Below, one piece after another: positions 22,198 to 27,252 of a stretch of DNA of 27,252 nucleotides. The notes beneath the pieces are model-generated. The model worked only from the letters and a program-made list of their open reading frames with translations, made no database searches and was not told where the DNA came from. Position numbers and translations under genes: made by a program. This DNA is from CAZNAQ01 sp964585585 (GTDB lineage: Bacteria > Patescibacteriota > Patescibacteriia > Patescibacteriales > JAGXOH01), in the NCBI GenBank assembly GCA_964585585.1, contig CAZPEL010000008.1:1-27252 (forward strand), read 5' to 3'. Every line of letters begins with the position of its first letter. The stretch's first letter is position 1.

Positions 22198-22749
22198 ATG
22201 AACAAGATATTAATGGTGCCGGCTTGCGAGATATCCGAAAAGGATAAGATCAGTAACACAGAAACGGAATCAAGGTGCGTAAGCGCTTTGATCAAATGGC
22301 AAACCGGAAGATATACCAAGCTCTTGCTCTGCGGGGGTATTTTTTTGCCTCCACACCTCCAGACCCGACCGGCCGCGGATCTTATGGCCGAATGGTTTAG
22401 ACGGGAAGGAGTGACTTCCAAGGATATATTGATCGATGATCTATCTCGAGATAGCTTTGAAAACGCGTTTTTCGGCTTAAAAAAGCTGGAGGATAACAAT
22501 TTATCACCGAAGAACACCGAGATCAGGATCATATCCAGCAAGCAGCATGCTTTTAGGCTTTATTTAACCCTTACCCGGGGATATAAATGCCAAAGAGTCA
22601 AAAGGGAAAAAACCCTGATCCCGGTAACTCCAGGAACTTTTTTGAAAGAGATATTTTGTATTTTATACCACTTCTATGACAAGAAAGGTATAAAATGGCT
22701 CGCCCAAAGAAATAGGCGGAATAGATACACTTGGTTTAATCCCGCCTAA
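22198..22749 (+). CDS. DUF218 (YdcF/ElyC-like) domain protein
   Basis: The 183-residue protein fits the DUF218/YdcF Rossmann-like family. Features are LLLCGGIF near residues 42-49, the family RPAADLMAEWFRREGV (57-72), SRDSFENAFFGL (83-94; the 'S..T.eNa' signature), RIISSKQHAFRLYLT (108-122) and a C-terminal helix region with conserved-looking P and F residues. Many members are membrane-linked (SanA, ElyC), but this one has no clear transmembrane helix. The enzymatic activity of the family is not settled; roles in envelope precursor metabolism are known for ElyC. It has its own promoter, boxA-like leader and strong ribosome binding site, and its own terminator. Confidence 0.82.
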   Translation: MNKILMVPACEISEKDKISNTETESRCVSALIKWQTGRYTKLLLCGGIFLPPHLQTRPAADLMAEWFRREGVTSKDILIDDLSRDSFENAFFGLKKLEDNNLSPKNTEIRIISSKQHAFRLYLTLTRGYKCQRVKREKTLIPVTPGTFLKEIFCILYHFYDKKGIKWLAQRNRRNRYTWFNPA

Positions 22750-22756
22750 ATTTTTC

Positions 22757-22790
22757 AAGCCCTTTTGTTATCAAACGAAAGGGCTTTTTT
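22757..22790 (+). terminator. Intrinsic terminator after the DUF218 gene
   Basis: AAGCCCTTT (22757-22765) pairs with AAAGGGCTT (22778-22786) and is followed by further Ts up to 22790. Confidence 0.9.
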
Positions 22791-22805
22791 CTTGTTCGGC
22801 CTTGA

Positions 22806-22834
22806 TTGACATTTTTTTCCTTTTCTATTATTCT
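22806..22834 (+). promoter_or_regulatory. Promoter of dapB
   Basis: TTGACA (22806-22811) and TATTCT (22829-22834) are 17 bases apart; TATTAT at 22826-22831 is an alternative -10 with a short spacer. AGTTCTTTGAAT starts at 22842, close to the predicted start site, and AAAGGAGG precedes the ATG at 22894. Confidence 0.7.
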
Positions 22835-22893
22835 TAGAGCCAGTTCTTTGAATAGCAACCCCATAAAAATAAAAACAAAAAAAGGAGGAATGT

Positions 22894-23634
22894 ATGAAAT
22901 TTGCGGTTGTTGGTTATGGCAGAATGGGCAAGAAAGTGGAATTAGTCCTCAGGCAAAGAGAGGAGGTTGTATGGAGTATTATAGATCCCGATCAGGGTTA
23001 TCCTTTTGTTCCCGACCACCTGGACGGAGCTGACGCGGCGATCTGCTTTACTACCCCGGAATCCGGCTACGAGGTCACCCGCTCTGTTTTGGAAAGAGGT
23101 GTTGACGCCGTGGTGGCCACTACCAAGTTCTATTTACTGGAAGACAATACTTTGAATGATCCTATGCTCAAAGAATTGGAAGAATTGGCTTTTCAAAATG
23201 ACTGCCGGATGGTATATGCCCCTAACTTTGCTATCGGAATGATAAAATTCCAGAAAATAATCGAGTTGGTGACAGGATACCTGGACGGTCTTTACGATCC
23301 GGCCATTATGGAATGGCACCATATTAAAAAGCAGGATGTTTCCGGGACGGCCAAAAAATTGGCCCAGATCATTATAGACAGATCCTTTGACAAGAAAAGC
23401 ATCAATGTCGGTGAAACCGAAAGACAAAGGCGCCCCGAGGAAATAACCATCGGTTCGGCCAGGGCCGGACGCATTCCCGGCACTCACCAGGTTATCTTTG
23501 ATTCCTTGGTGGACAGTATTGAACTGGTCCACAGAGTAAGAGACCCCAATATCTTCGCCCACGGAGCCGTTGATGCCGCTTATTTGCTTCAAGATTATCA
23601 TTCCGGCCTCTATAGCTTGAATGATATTTCCTAA
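22894..23634 (+). CDS. dapB: 4-hydroxy-tetrahydrodipicolinate reductase
   Basis: DapB reduces the product of DapA in lysine and diaminopimelate synthesis, giving the peptidoglycan precursor. The 246-residue protein has the nucleotide-binding start AVVGYGRMGKKV (4-15), ICFTTPESG (50-58), and the catalytic region EWHHIKKQDVSGTAKKLA (about 145-162) matching the family E-x-H-H-x-x-K-x-D-x-x-S-G-T-A. The usual GTTG after the Rossmann strand is ATTK here, and the Pro before Ser-Gly-Thr is missing, so it is somewhat divergent. No other dap gene is in the window. It has its own promoter, boxA-like leader, strong SD and terminator. Confidence 0.9.
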   Translation: MKFAVVGYGRMGKKVELVLRQREEVVWSIIDPDQGYPFVPDHLDGADAAICFTTPESGYEVTRSVLERGVDAVVATTKFYLLEDNTLNDPMLKELEELAFQNDCRMVYAPNFAIGMIKFQKIIELVTGYLDGLYDPAIMEWHHIKKQDVSGTAKKLAQIIIDRSFDKKSINVGETERQRRPEEITIGSARAGRIPGTHQVIFDSLVDSIELVHRVRDPNIFAHGAVDAAYLLQDYHSGLYSLNDIS

Positions 23635-23644
23635 AAAACCCAAA

Positions 23645-23680
23645 AAAGCAGGACGCCAAAGTCCTGCTTTCTTCATTTTT
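23645..23680 (+). terminator. Intrinsic terminator after dapB
   Basis: AAAGCAGGAC (23645-23654) pairs perfectly with GTCCTGCTTT (23661-23670) around GCCAAA, followed by a T-rich stretch. Confidence 0.88.
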
Positions 23681-23693
23681 AAGCCCTGAGGAT

Positions 23694-23722
23694 TTGACAA
23701 ATAAGAAAAAATTGTCTAATAT
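23694..23722 (+). promoter_or_regulatory. Promoter of the 23782 gene
   Basis: TTGACA (23694-23699) and TAATAT (23717-23722) with 17-base spacing form a near-consensus promoter. AGCTCTTTCTAAAA (starting 23744), close to the E. coli boxA type, lies about 15 bases after the predicted start; AAAGGAGGG precedes the ATG. Confidence 0.8.
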
Positions 23723-23781
23723 TAACAATCGGAAAGGCCTCAAAGCTCTTTCTAAAATCACAAAGAAAGGAGGGAATAAAA

Positions 23782-23976
23782 ATGTCGGACCCGATCAAAA
23801 CGCTTAACCCCGGTCAAACTCAGAACATTTTTCAAGATGGCCATTTAACACAGGTTCAGCACAAGGGCGACCGCGTTGATGTGGTCGATCATTTTGACAA
23901 AGGACAGGATCCGCAAGATCTGCACATCATCCATCGTATCGGCCCGAACGGCAACATCGACACTGACATCACTTAA
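23782..23976 (+). CDS. Small hypothetical protein
   Basis: The 64-residue protein is polar, rich in Asp, His, Gln and Gly, without membrane segment, signal peptide or cysteine. Alternating hydrophobic residues (HLTQVQHKGDRVDVVDHF, about 21-38, and LHIIHRIGPNG, 47-57) suggest a few beta-strands. No family is recognised. The near-consensus promoter, boxA-like leader, strong Shine-Dalgarno sequence and perfect terminator show it is a real, probably well-expressed gene. The number of histidines (six) could point to metal binding, but no motif is clear. Confidence 0.75.
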   Translation: MSDPIKTLNPGQTQNIFQDGHLTQVQHKGDRVDVVDHFDKGQDPQDLHIIHRIGPNGNIDTDIT

Positions 23977-24000
23977 TTAGTAAAATTTTAAATTTTCTTC

Positions 24001-24027
24001 AGGCCTCTCTTCTTGAGAGGCCTTTAT
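24001..24027 (+). terminator. Intrinsic terminator after the 23782 gene
   Basis: AGGCCTCTC (24001-24009) pairs perfectly with GAGAGGCCT (24015-24023), loop TTCTT, then TTATT. It ends only a few bases before the next -35 box. Confidence 0.88.
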
Positions 24028-24029
24028 TA

Positions 24030-24058
24030 TTGACTTTTAAAAGATCAAGTGCTTTAAT
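24030..24058 (+). promoter_or_regulatory. Promoter of the 24115 gene
   Basis: TTGACT (24030-24035) and TTTAAT (24053-24058) are 17 bases apart. AGTTCTTTATATAA begins at 24077, and AAAGGAGGA (24102-24110) lies before the TTG start at 24115. Confidence 0.7.
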
Positions 24059-24114
24059 TTAAAGGTTTTTATTAATAGTTCTTTATATAACCAGAAACAA
24101 AAAAGGAGGATCTT

Positions 24115-24465
24115 TTGCAAGCACAGCAGACTAGAAGAACCAATGGCTCCGGATTGGCAAACATCAAGTTCAGACTTAGGGTGCAAAGACACTGGGAACA
24201 AGAAGAAGATTTGCCGGTTGCGGAACAAGCTCGGCGAGAATTAATGAGAACCCCCATAGAATATGTTTTATCCCAAGCTGTCTCCGAGACTATTTTAGAA
24301 ACCATGAGAGACAGGGGATTTACCTTGGTTAAACATATTCGAGAAGACCCGGAAGAAGCTATGAGAAAAGTTCCGTCCTTTGGGCCGGTTAAAAACGACC
24401 GGGTCCAAGTAGCCATTGATAAACATTTTCGAAAAATAAAAAGAAATATAAAAAAAGGGAGGTAA
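24115..24465 (+). CDS. Small basic protein with helix-hairpin-helix / alpha-CTD-like end
   Basis: The 116-residue basic protein most likely starts at TTG 24115, which is 4 bases after the strong SD AAAGGAGGA; no ATG lies at a good distance. The middle and end (ILETMRDRGFTLVKHIRED, about 60-78, then EEAMRKVPSFGPVKNDRV, about 80-97) follow the pattern of the RNA polymerase alpha C-terminal domain and related HhH folds, 'L...gi.Tv..L.......L..i..fG.k....i'. Such modules bind DNA or proteins. The tail is Lys/Arg-rich. The fold call is by eye and tentative. It has its own promoter with boxA-like leader and a perfect terminator. Confidence 0.72.
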   Translation: MQAQQTRRTNGSGLANIKFRLRVQRHWEQEEDLPVAEQARRELMRTPIEYVLSQAVSETILETMRDRGFTLVKHIREDPEEAMRKVPSFGPVKNDRVQVAIDKHFRKIKRNIKKGR

Positions 24466-24471
24466 AAAGCC

Positions 24472-24500
24472 AAAAGGAGTTGCGCGCCAACTCCTTTTTT
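24472..24500 (+). terminator. Intrinsic terminator after the 24115 gene
   Basis: AAAAGGAGTT (24472-24481) pairs with AACTCCTTTT (24489-24498) with a GC-rich GCGCGCC tip and a T-run to 24500. Confidence 0.9.
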
Positions 24501-24502
24501 AT

Positions 24503-24550
24503 TTGAAAGCTAAATTTAGCAGTGATATTATAAAAATAAGTTTAAACTTA
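24503..24550 (+). promoter_or_regulatory. Promoter with two palindromes before the chagasin-domain gene
   Basis: TTGAAA (24503-24508) and TATTAT (24526-24531) are 17 bases apart. The spacer holds a perfect palindrome GCTAAATTTAGC (24509-24520), and a second, TAAGTTTAAACTTA (24537-24550), covers the likely start site. Both could be regulator binding sites. There is no Shine-Dalgarno sequence or boxA-like motif here. Confidence 0.6.
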
Positions 24551-24561
24551 ACTTTTAAATT

Positions 24562-25797
24562 ATGAAAAAGACTATAACAGCCGCCCTGGTCCTTTTGTTG
24601 GTTATTGTGGGCGGAATGATCCTGGCTCTTTCCATGCCGCAGGGATCAGATAACCCCTCGGAAGACCCGGGCTCCGAAAAAGACAAGCAAAGTCCTTGGC
24701 ACAAGGTCCGGATTCAGGTTATTGATTACTTGGAGAAAAACGCTTTAGACACCAATTTCGGAGGCCAAGTTTTCGCTGATTATTATGAGTTCGGCCGTGA
24801 AGATGGGGAATTGTTTCTGTGGGCCTATGTGGTCGAGTATTATCAAAAGAATGGCCAACTGCAAATGGGTTCCGGCCGTTCCGGACCTATGGTGCTCACT
24901 TTCTCTGACAACGGAAGTATAAAAGGACACTGGCAACCCCGGGATGGGGAAAATTATGCTCGGGACATTAAAAAGAGATTTCCGGAGCAATATCAAAATG
25001 AAGTTTTGGAATTTCAGACCCGCCACCGGGACACTTTGCAAGATTTAAAAGAATCAACCAGAAACAGGGCGGAGAAACAAATGTCGCCGCCGGAACAACC
25101 GGACCTAATATTGCCAGTAGGCGGGACCGATGTGATCGAATTGGAAGCCAATCGTACTACCGGTTACAAGTGGAGCTACACCATTGATAACCGGGAAGTT
25201 ATAGAAGTGGTTTCCGATGAATATCAAGAAGATGACAACGAAGGAGGAAAGTTGGGCGCCGGAGGGACCAGGGTTTTAAAGATCAAAGGTGTTCAAGCCG
25301 GAGTTGCTGATATTAGATTTCAATATGCCAGGCCGTGGGAGTCCGGTGAGTCCAGCCAGCCAAAAAAAGTTAGAACTTTCCGGATAAAAGTAGAAGGAGA
25401 TGGAGCCGGTTTGGAAAAACCGGAATTGGATACCGAATACATCTCGATTCAGGACTGGGATGTCCATATTGTGGATTCAGTAGGAGAAAAGCCGCCACAT
25501 CCGATCCGCCTAAGCCCGAAAGGCGAGATAGAGTGTGCCGAAGAATATTCCAAAGAAGAGTCTGATAATTGGACTTATTGTGTAAAACAAAGTAGCGAGG
25601 GGGCGGCCGGAACTATTTATAAGGACTATGCCTACACCACTATTAAAGACCACCGGATGATAACAATAAGCTTTATTCTCGCCAAGCCCCAATGCGGAAA
25701 TTACGGAGAAGCGGAGAGAGCGGGCTGCCAAAAAGAGTACAAAAATTTTGAACAGCAAGAATTGGCGGATCAAGTGATAGCCAATTTGGATTTTTAA
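24562..25797 (+). CDS. Membrane-anchored protein with chagasin-like (I42) inhibitor domain
   Basis: The 411-residue protein begins with a signal anchor (about 5-24), followed by a Ser/Asp/Pro-rich linker. Residues about 46-155 form a first domain (GGQVFADYYEFGRE, YVVEYYQKNGQLQMGSG) of a kind seen in other bacterial hypothetical proteins. Residues about 183-277 are a chagasin-type cysteine protease inhibitor domain with its three loops: NRTTGYKW (197-204), GAGG (232-235) and RPWES (257-261). A C-terminal domain (about 290-411) has four cysteines (325, 340, 378, 389), likely two disulfides outside the cell. Inhibition of papain-like proteases is expected from the family but not shown. The gene has a promoter with palindromes. 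Confidence 0.85.
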   Translation: MKKTITAALVLLLVIVGGMILALSMPQGSDNPSEDPGSEKDKQSPWHKVRIQVIDYLEKNALDTNFGGQVFADYYEFGREDGELFLWAYVVEYYQKNGQLQMGSGRSGPMVLTFSDNGSIKGHWQPRDGENYARDIKKRFPEQYQNEVLEFQTRHRDTLQDLKESTRNRAEKQMSPPEQPDLILPVGGTDVIELEANRTTGYKWSYTIDNREVIEVVSDEYQEDDNEGGKLGAGGTRVLKIKGVQAGVADIRFQYARPWESGESSQPKKVRTFRIKVEGDGAGLEKPELDTEYISIQDWDVHIVDSVGEKPPHPIRLSPKGEIECAEEYSKEESDNWTYCVKQSSEGAAGTIYKDYAYTTIKDHRMITISFILAKPQCGNYGEAERAGCQKEYKNFEQQELADQVIANLDF

Positions 25798-25827
25798 AGT
25801 TTTTAAATTAAAGATTGAAACATAAAA

Positions 25828-25860
25828 AAAGGGGCTCGGATATATCCGGCCCCTTTAAAT
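25828..25860. terminator. Bidirectional terminator between chagasin-domain gene and sigma factor gene
   Basis: AAAGGGGC-T-CGGA (25828-25840) pairs with TCCG-GCCCCTTT (25845-25856) with a one-base bulge and TATA loop; A- and T-runs flank both sides. Confidence 0.85.
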
Positions 25861-25862
25861 TT

Positions 25863-27218
25863 TTATAGGCCTAAATTTTTGACCAAAAAGTCATAAACAA
25901 GGCCTCCTGAGATAGTCATTTCAAATTTTTTGCCCCCTCTCTGGGCCAGGAGATGGATGGGCTCACTGGCCTCGTCTCGGCCGTCATGGTTATTGGTTTC
26001 TGAGCCAGGATTCTTTTTCCCTTTGGTCCGGTCGTGGTTGGTGTCGGTGTTTTGGTCTGCCGCTTTCTGGCTCGGTTTGTTTTTTTCTTTTGTCTTTCTG
26101 ATTATTTTGATCTTTTCCCGAGTCTGTCCGACGGCCACATTAACATAGTTGAGAGAACAATTCACCTTCTCGGCAATATCCTGGTGCGTTAATTCCTCCT
26201 CTCTGTTTTTGGCCCCGAAATAGAGCAGGGAGATTTCCCGACTTTTAGTGTTTTCCTTGGTTACCGCCCTCACCTCATCAAGAGTAACATCGCTTAATTC
26301 CTCCTTTTTTCCTTGCATAAAAACCCCTTCGCTTTTGAATTTATCAAGTTTTTCGTATACCCCTTTTTCTATTTGCCTGATTCTTTCTCTGGATAAGTCG
26401 AATTGCTTGCCAAGATCATCCAGGGTCAGCGGATCTTGACAATAGATGCGCTGGTCAAATACGGCCAGTTCTTTTTCCGAAAGAATTTTTCGGAAGTCGG
26501 CGATCATTTTTCCGCCTTTTTCCTTTATTTCATTCTTAAAGACCATTTCTTCCAGATCCGTTTCCGAAGACAAAAGGTCGATGTGGTTATTTTGGCTGCC
26601 ATCTTTAAGGGGAGAATCAAGGGAAAGATCACCGTTTTCGATCAAGCTTTCTATTTCTTCGATATCTTTCTGTTTGACTTTTAGGTTTTTAGCGATAGTT
26701 CCGGTATCCGGATCCACCCCTAATTGTTTTAACCTGTTCTTTTCTTTTTTTAGTTGGGAAAAAAGTTTTCTTTTGGGCTCGCTGGTAACAAATTTTACTA
26801 TACTCCAGTTGTTTGTTATGTATTTCAGGATATAGGCCTTGATCCAAAAGGCGGCGTAATAGGAAAATTTTACATTTTTTCCGAGGTCATATTTTTCCGT
26901 TGCTCGGATCAGCCCCTTATTACCCTCTTGAATAAGGTCTATCTGGGAAAAGTAGATGGCCGAATAATGATACCGGAAAGCTATTTTTATGACCAAACGC
27001 AAATTGGAAACAATGATTAGATCTTTCGTTTCTTGGTCTCCCTGCTCTTGGTATTTCCTAATGGCCTCCAATTCTTCTTTTCGGGACAAAAGAGGGTATT
27101 TTTTAACCTCTGCCAGATAGCTCTGCAAAGAACTATCAAAAGTTTTTGAATTCAGGGAAGAGTTTTTTTCTGTTTCAGGTTTTGCCTCTTTTGTGCCTGC
27201 TTCTCCTTCGTAAGCCAT
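25863..27218 (-). CDS. Sigma-32-like RNA polymerase sigma factor with extra C-terminal HTH
   Basis: The 451-residue protein is a sigma-70 family factor closest in pattern to RpoH/sigma-32. It shows region 1.2 (SLQSYLAEVKKYPLLSRKEE), region 2 (NLRLVIKIAFRYH, DLIQEGNKGL at about 94-103, FSYYAAFWIKAYI), an RpoH-box-like KRKLFSQLK (149-157), region 3, and a region 4 helix-turn-helix LSRERIRQIE (275-284). Beyond the usual end it has about 150 more residues: a second HTH-like segment (342-361), a Lys/Asn/Asp-rich disordered stretch and a short closing hydrophobic part. The ATG at 27218 is chosen since the SD AAGGAGGTG lies 7 bases upstream; a GTG at 27227 overlaps that SD. The promoter is outside the window. 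Confidence 0.88.
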   Translation of the reverse strand: MAYEGEAGTKEAKPETEKNSSLNSKTFDSSLQSYLAEVKKYPLLSRKEELEAIRKYQEQGDQETKDLIIVSNLRLVIKIAFRYHYSAIYFSQIDLIQEGNKGLIRATEKYDLGKNVKFSYYAAFWIKAYILKYITNNWSIVKFVTSEPKRKLFSQLKKEKNRLKQLGVDPDTGTIAKNLKVKQKDIEEIESLIENGDLSLDSPLKDGSQNNHIDLLSSETDLEEMVFKNEIKEKGGKMIADFRKILSEKELAVFDQRIYCQDPLTLDDLGKQFDLSRERIRQIEKGVYEKLDKFKSEGVFMQGKKEELSDVTLDEVRAVTKENTKSREISLLYFGAKNREEELTHQDIAEKVNCSLNYVNVAVGQTREKIKIIRKTKEKNKPSQKAADQNTDTNHDRTKGKKNPGSETNNHDGRDEASEPIHLLAQRGGKKFEMTISGGLVYDFLVKNLGL

Positions 27219-27252
27219 TGTCTTCACCTCCTTTCCTGTGAAATGAAAATCT

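Noticed and set aside
22806..23033. 75-codon open frame overlapping the dapB leader and start
   Set aside because: It starts at the promoter itself and shares no coding features; dapB has the SD and motifs.
23134..23700. 188-codon open frame on the minus strand
   Set aside because: Antisense to dapB and its terminator, with no recognisable features.
24072..24473. 133-codon open frame on the minus strand
   Set aside because: Antisense to the 24115 gene, which has promoter, SD and terminator on the plus strand.
27219..27227. GTG start for the sigma factor (three more residues)
   Set aside because: The GTG is part of the Shine-Dalgarno sequence; the ATG at 27218 has correct spacing.

Overview
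The window looks like part of a reduced bacterial genome from the Candidate Phyla Radiation (Patescibacteria), probably a Parcubacteria-like lineage. This is inferred from gene content and style, not from a search. The signs are compact genes with short intergenic gaps, many housekeeping genes with no Shine-Dalgarno (SD) sequence, dispersed GC-rich palindromes of the CCTGCC/GGCAGG type between genes, and several lineage-style hypothetical membrane proteins and lipoproteins. TGA acts as a stop (for example at the ends of tmk and of the lipoprotein at 14088-14552), so this is ordinary code 11 and not the TGA=Gly code of Gracilibacteria/SR1. A 100-base run of N (7128-7227) marks a scaffold gap, so the source is a draft assembly.

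Layout. Positions 54-5365 (minus strand) hold gatB followed by a dTTP-supply cluster: a MazG-like pyrophosphohydrolase, thymidylate kinase, a second P-loop NMP/dephospho-CoA-kinase-like protein, a long two-fold ThyX-type thymidylate synthase and dCMP deaminase. Positions 5514-7127 (plus) hold sufC and a SufB/SufD protein cut by the gap. Then come a GerMN-domain membrane-anchored protein (7291-8145), rarA/mgsA (minus, 8200-9378), a divergently transcribed lipoprotein, a conserved hypothetical overlapping tlyA, and the classical secE-nusG-rplK-rplA unit on the minus strand (11538-13653). Positions 13836-18728 (plus) carry three envelope-type hypotheticals, rsmI and metG. Positions 18903-21646 hold a large protein with five membrane-plus-PH units and a SHOCT-type small membrane protein.

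From 21743 to 24465 lies a run of five short genes: an ACP-like small protein, a DUF218/YdcF-type protein, dapB, a 64-residue hypothetical and an alpha-CTD/HhH-like small protein. Each has a very strong SD and its own terminator. Four have clear promoters with 17-base spacers, and four carry a boxA-like (G)TTCTTT / GCTCTTT motif in the leader. The GerMN gene has the same leader style. A chagasin-like (I42) protease-inhibitor-domain protein (24562-25797) and, convergent to it, a sigma-32-like factor with an extra C-terminal helix-turn-helix (25863-27218) close the window.

How the genes work together: dCMP deaminase, ThyX and thymidylate kinase would form consecutive steps from dCMP to dTDP, with the MazG-like enzyme as a nucleotide-pool cleaner. 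SufC and SufB/D would assemble Fe-S clusters. SecE, NusG, L11, L1, TlyA, RsmI, MetRS and GatB serve translation and secretion. The main candidates for new biology are the shared boxA-like leaders, the ThyX signature motif split between two halves of one chain, the sigma factor with a second HTH, and the mirrored divergent promoters between rarA and the lipoprotein. No CRISPR array, rRNA, tRNA, transposase or prophage was seen.
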